Origin: Chitinophagaceae bacterium
GTDB lineage: Bacteria; Bacteroidota; Bacteroidia; Chitinophagales; Chitinophagaceae
Assembly: GCA_016786525.1 (NCBI GenBank)
Contig: JAEUVW010000034.1
Location: 1 to 6,993, forward strand
Direction of reading: 5' to 3'
DNA length: 6,993 nt
Shown here: positions 6,322-6,993 of the stretch, one piece after another
Position numbering within the stretch: the stretch's first letter is position 1
How the letters are laid out: every line of letters starts with the position of its first letter
The notes under the pieces: model-generated
What the model was told of the DNA's origin: nothing
Databases searched by the model: none
Seen by the model: the letters and a program-made list of their open reading frames with translations, nothing else
Translations under genes and position numbers: made by a program

Positions 6322-6356
6322 GATCCCGCCTGTATCATGCAGGCGGGATCTTTTTT
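6322..6356 (+). terminator. Intrinsic terminator after the fibre gene
   Basis: A perfect 11-bp stem (GATCCCGCCTG at 6322-6332, CAGGCGGGATC at 6340-6350) with a 7-base loop is followed at once by six T residues. It lies 45 bases after the fibre stop codon and closes that transcription unit. A weaker hairpin (GGAA-CAC/GTG-TTCC, 6299-6320) comes just before it. Confidence 0.93.
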
Positions 6357-6472
6357 CCGTCTGCCCCTGGATGGCCCTTTGCAGCTCCTACTATAAGAAA
6401 TTCAACTAATGCTATAATCGTTTTCTTGCCCGTCTCCCTGCGCGAAGCATCATGAGATCAATTTATTTGCCG

Positions 6473-6480
6473 TAATTTTG
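6473..6480 (+). promoter_or_regulatory. -7 element of the bacilliredoxin gene
   Basis: TAATTTTG matches TAnnTTTG exactly and lies 22 bases before the ATG at 6503, a common position in this phylum. No clear TTTG is seen 19-21 bases upstream. The terminator at 6322-6356 makes a separate promoter for this gene necessary. Confidence 0.6.
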
Positions 6481-6502
6481 CATCATAAAATCATTTTAAG
6501 AA

Positions 6503-6916
6503 ATGTATCCTTCTGATATTGTATTACCGATGAAAGCCGAGTTGGTGAACAACGGCTTTGAAGACCTGGCTACGCCTGATGCTGTAGATGCGGCGCTGAA
6601 GCAGAGCGGCACTACCCTGCTGGTGTTGAACTCCGTTTGCGGTTGTTCTGCAGGTACAGCCCGTCCGGGCGTATTGCGCGCCGTACACAATGCCAGCAAA
6701 AAACCGGACCACCTGGTCACCAGTTTTGCCGGCTATGATACCGATGCGGTAAAACAGGCACGTACTTACCTGCTGCCTTATCCCCCATCCAGCCCGTCTA
6801 TTGCGCTGCTGAAAGATGGTCAATTGGTGCACATGATCGAGCGCCATATGATCGAAGGCCGCTCTGCGGATATGATCGCAGCCAACCTGCAATCGGCGTT
6901 TGAGCAATATTGCTAA
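6503..6916 (+). CDS. BrxA/BrxB family bacilliredoxin (YphP/YqiW type)
   Basis: A 137-residue cytosolic thioredoxin-fold protein. Family members remove bacillithiol from protein mixed disulfides (de-bacillithiolation) in redox control. The active site is the CGC motif, C46 and C48 in LNSVCGCSAGTARP, which is diagnostic of the family and differs from the CxxC of thioredoxin. The N-terminus MYPSDIVLPMKAELVNNGF and the C-terminal part SIALLKDGQLVHMIERHMIE are also family-typical, and the length is close to the usual 140-150. The last residue is a further cysteine (C137). No SD-like sequence is seen. The gene stands alone between two terminators with its own -7 element, so it is probably monocistronic. 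It suggests that the organism makes bacillithiol or a related thiol, but no bsh genes are in the window. Confidence 0.95.
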   Translation: MYPSDIVLPMKAELVNNGFEDLATPDAVDAALKQSGTTLLVLNSVCGCSAGTARPGVLRAVHNASKKPDHLVTSFAGYDTDAVKQARTYLLPYPPSSPSIALLKDGQLVHMIERHMIEGRSADMIAANLQSAFEQYC

Positions 6917-6947
6917 GCAAAGCTCCTGATAACAACAATGATCCCGG

Positions 6948-6976
6948 CGTCCTTCTGTACAGAAGGACGTTTTTTT
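6948..6976 (+). terminator. Intrinsic terminator after the bacilliredoxin gene
   Basis: A perfect 9-bp stem (CGTCCTTCT at 6948-6956, AGAAGGACG at 6961-6969) with loop GTAC is followed by seven T residues. It begins 31 bases after the stop codon. The remaining 17 bases of the window show nothing recognisable. Confidence 0.93.
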
Positions 6977-6993
6977 ATACCGCAGAATCGTAT

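Overview
The window looks like a piece of a Bacteroidota chromosome, most likely from the Chitinophagaceae or a close relative. Four signs support this. The rpoB N-terminus is of Bacteroidota type. Promoter-like elements match the Bacteroidota housekeeping consensus TTTG-N20-TAnnTTTG. One gene ends in a type IX secretion (T9SS) type A sorting domain. The two-component pair is of the LytS/LytTR type that is common in this phylum. The genus is inference; no rRNA or other marker gene is present.

Layout. Positions 1-1299 (minus) hold the first 433 codons of rpoB, cut by the window edge just before the main rifampicin region. Positions 1300-1532 are its leader, with a consensus promoter and a structured 5' region. 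Positions 1533-2168 (minus) encode a membrane-anchored SCO1/SenC copper chaperone. Positions 2169-2418 are a divergent intergenic region with a GC-rich inverted repeat and an AT-rich tract. Positions 2419-3957 and 3942-4652 (plus) are overlapping genes for a LamG-sensor LytS-type histidine kinase and a LytTR response regulator. Positions 4787-6277 (plus) encode a secreted fibre-like protein: signal peptide, about eleven 17-residue repeats, a peptidase S74 chaperone domain, a coiled coil and a T9SS sorting domain. A strong terminator follows at 6322-6356. Positions 6503-6916 (plus) encode a BrxA/BrxB-type bacilliredoxin, with its own -7 element and terminator.

How the genes may work together. 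rpoB and the SCO gene are housekeeping or respiratory functions with no obvious link to each other. The kinase, regulator and fibre genes are collinear. No terminator separates the regulator from the fibre gene and a strong one follows the fibre, so the three may form one transcription unit. A sensible but unproven reading is a cell-surface module: a periplasmic carbohydrate- or protein-binding-type LamG domain senses something and the LytTR regulator controls production of a surface fibre. The most unusual protein is the fibre itself, because a self-cleaving S74 domain lies between the repeats and the signal that would attach the protein to the cell surface.
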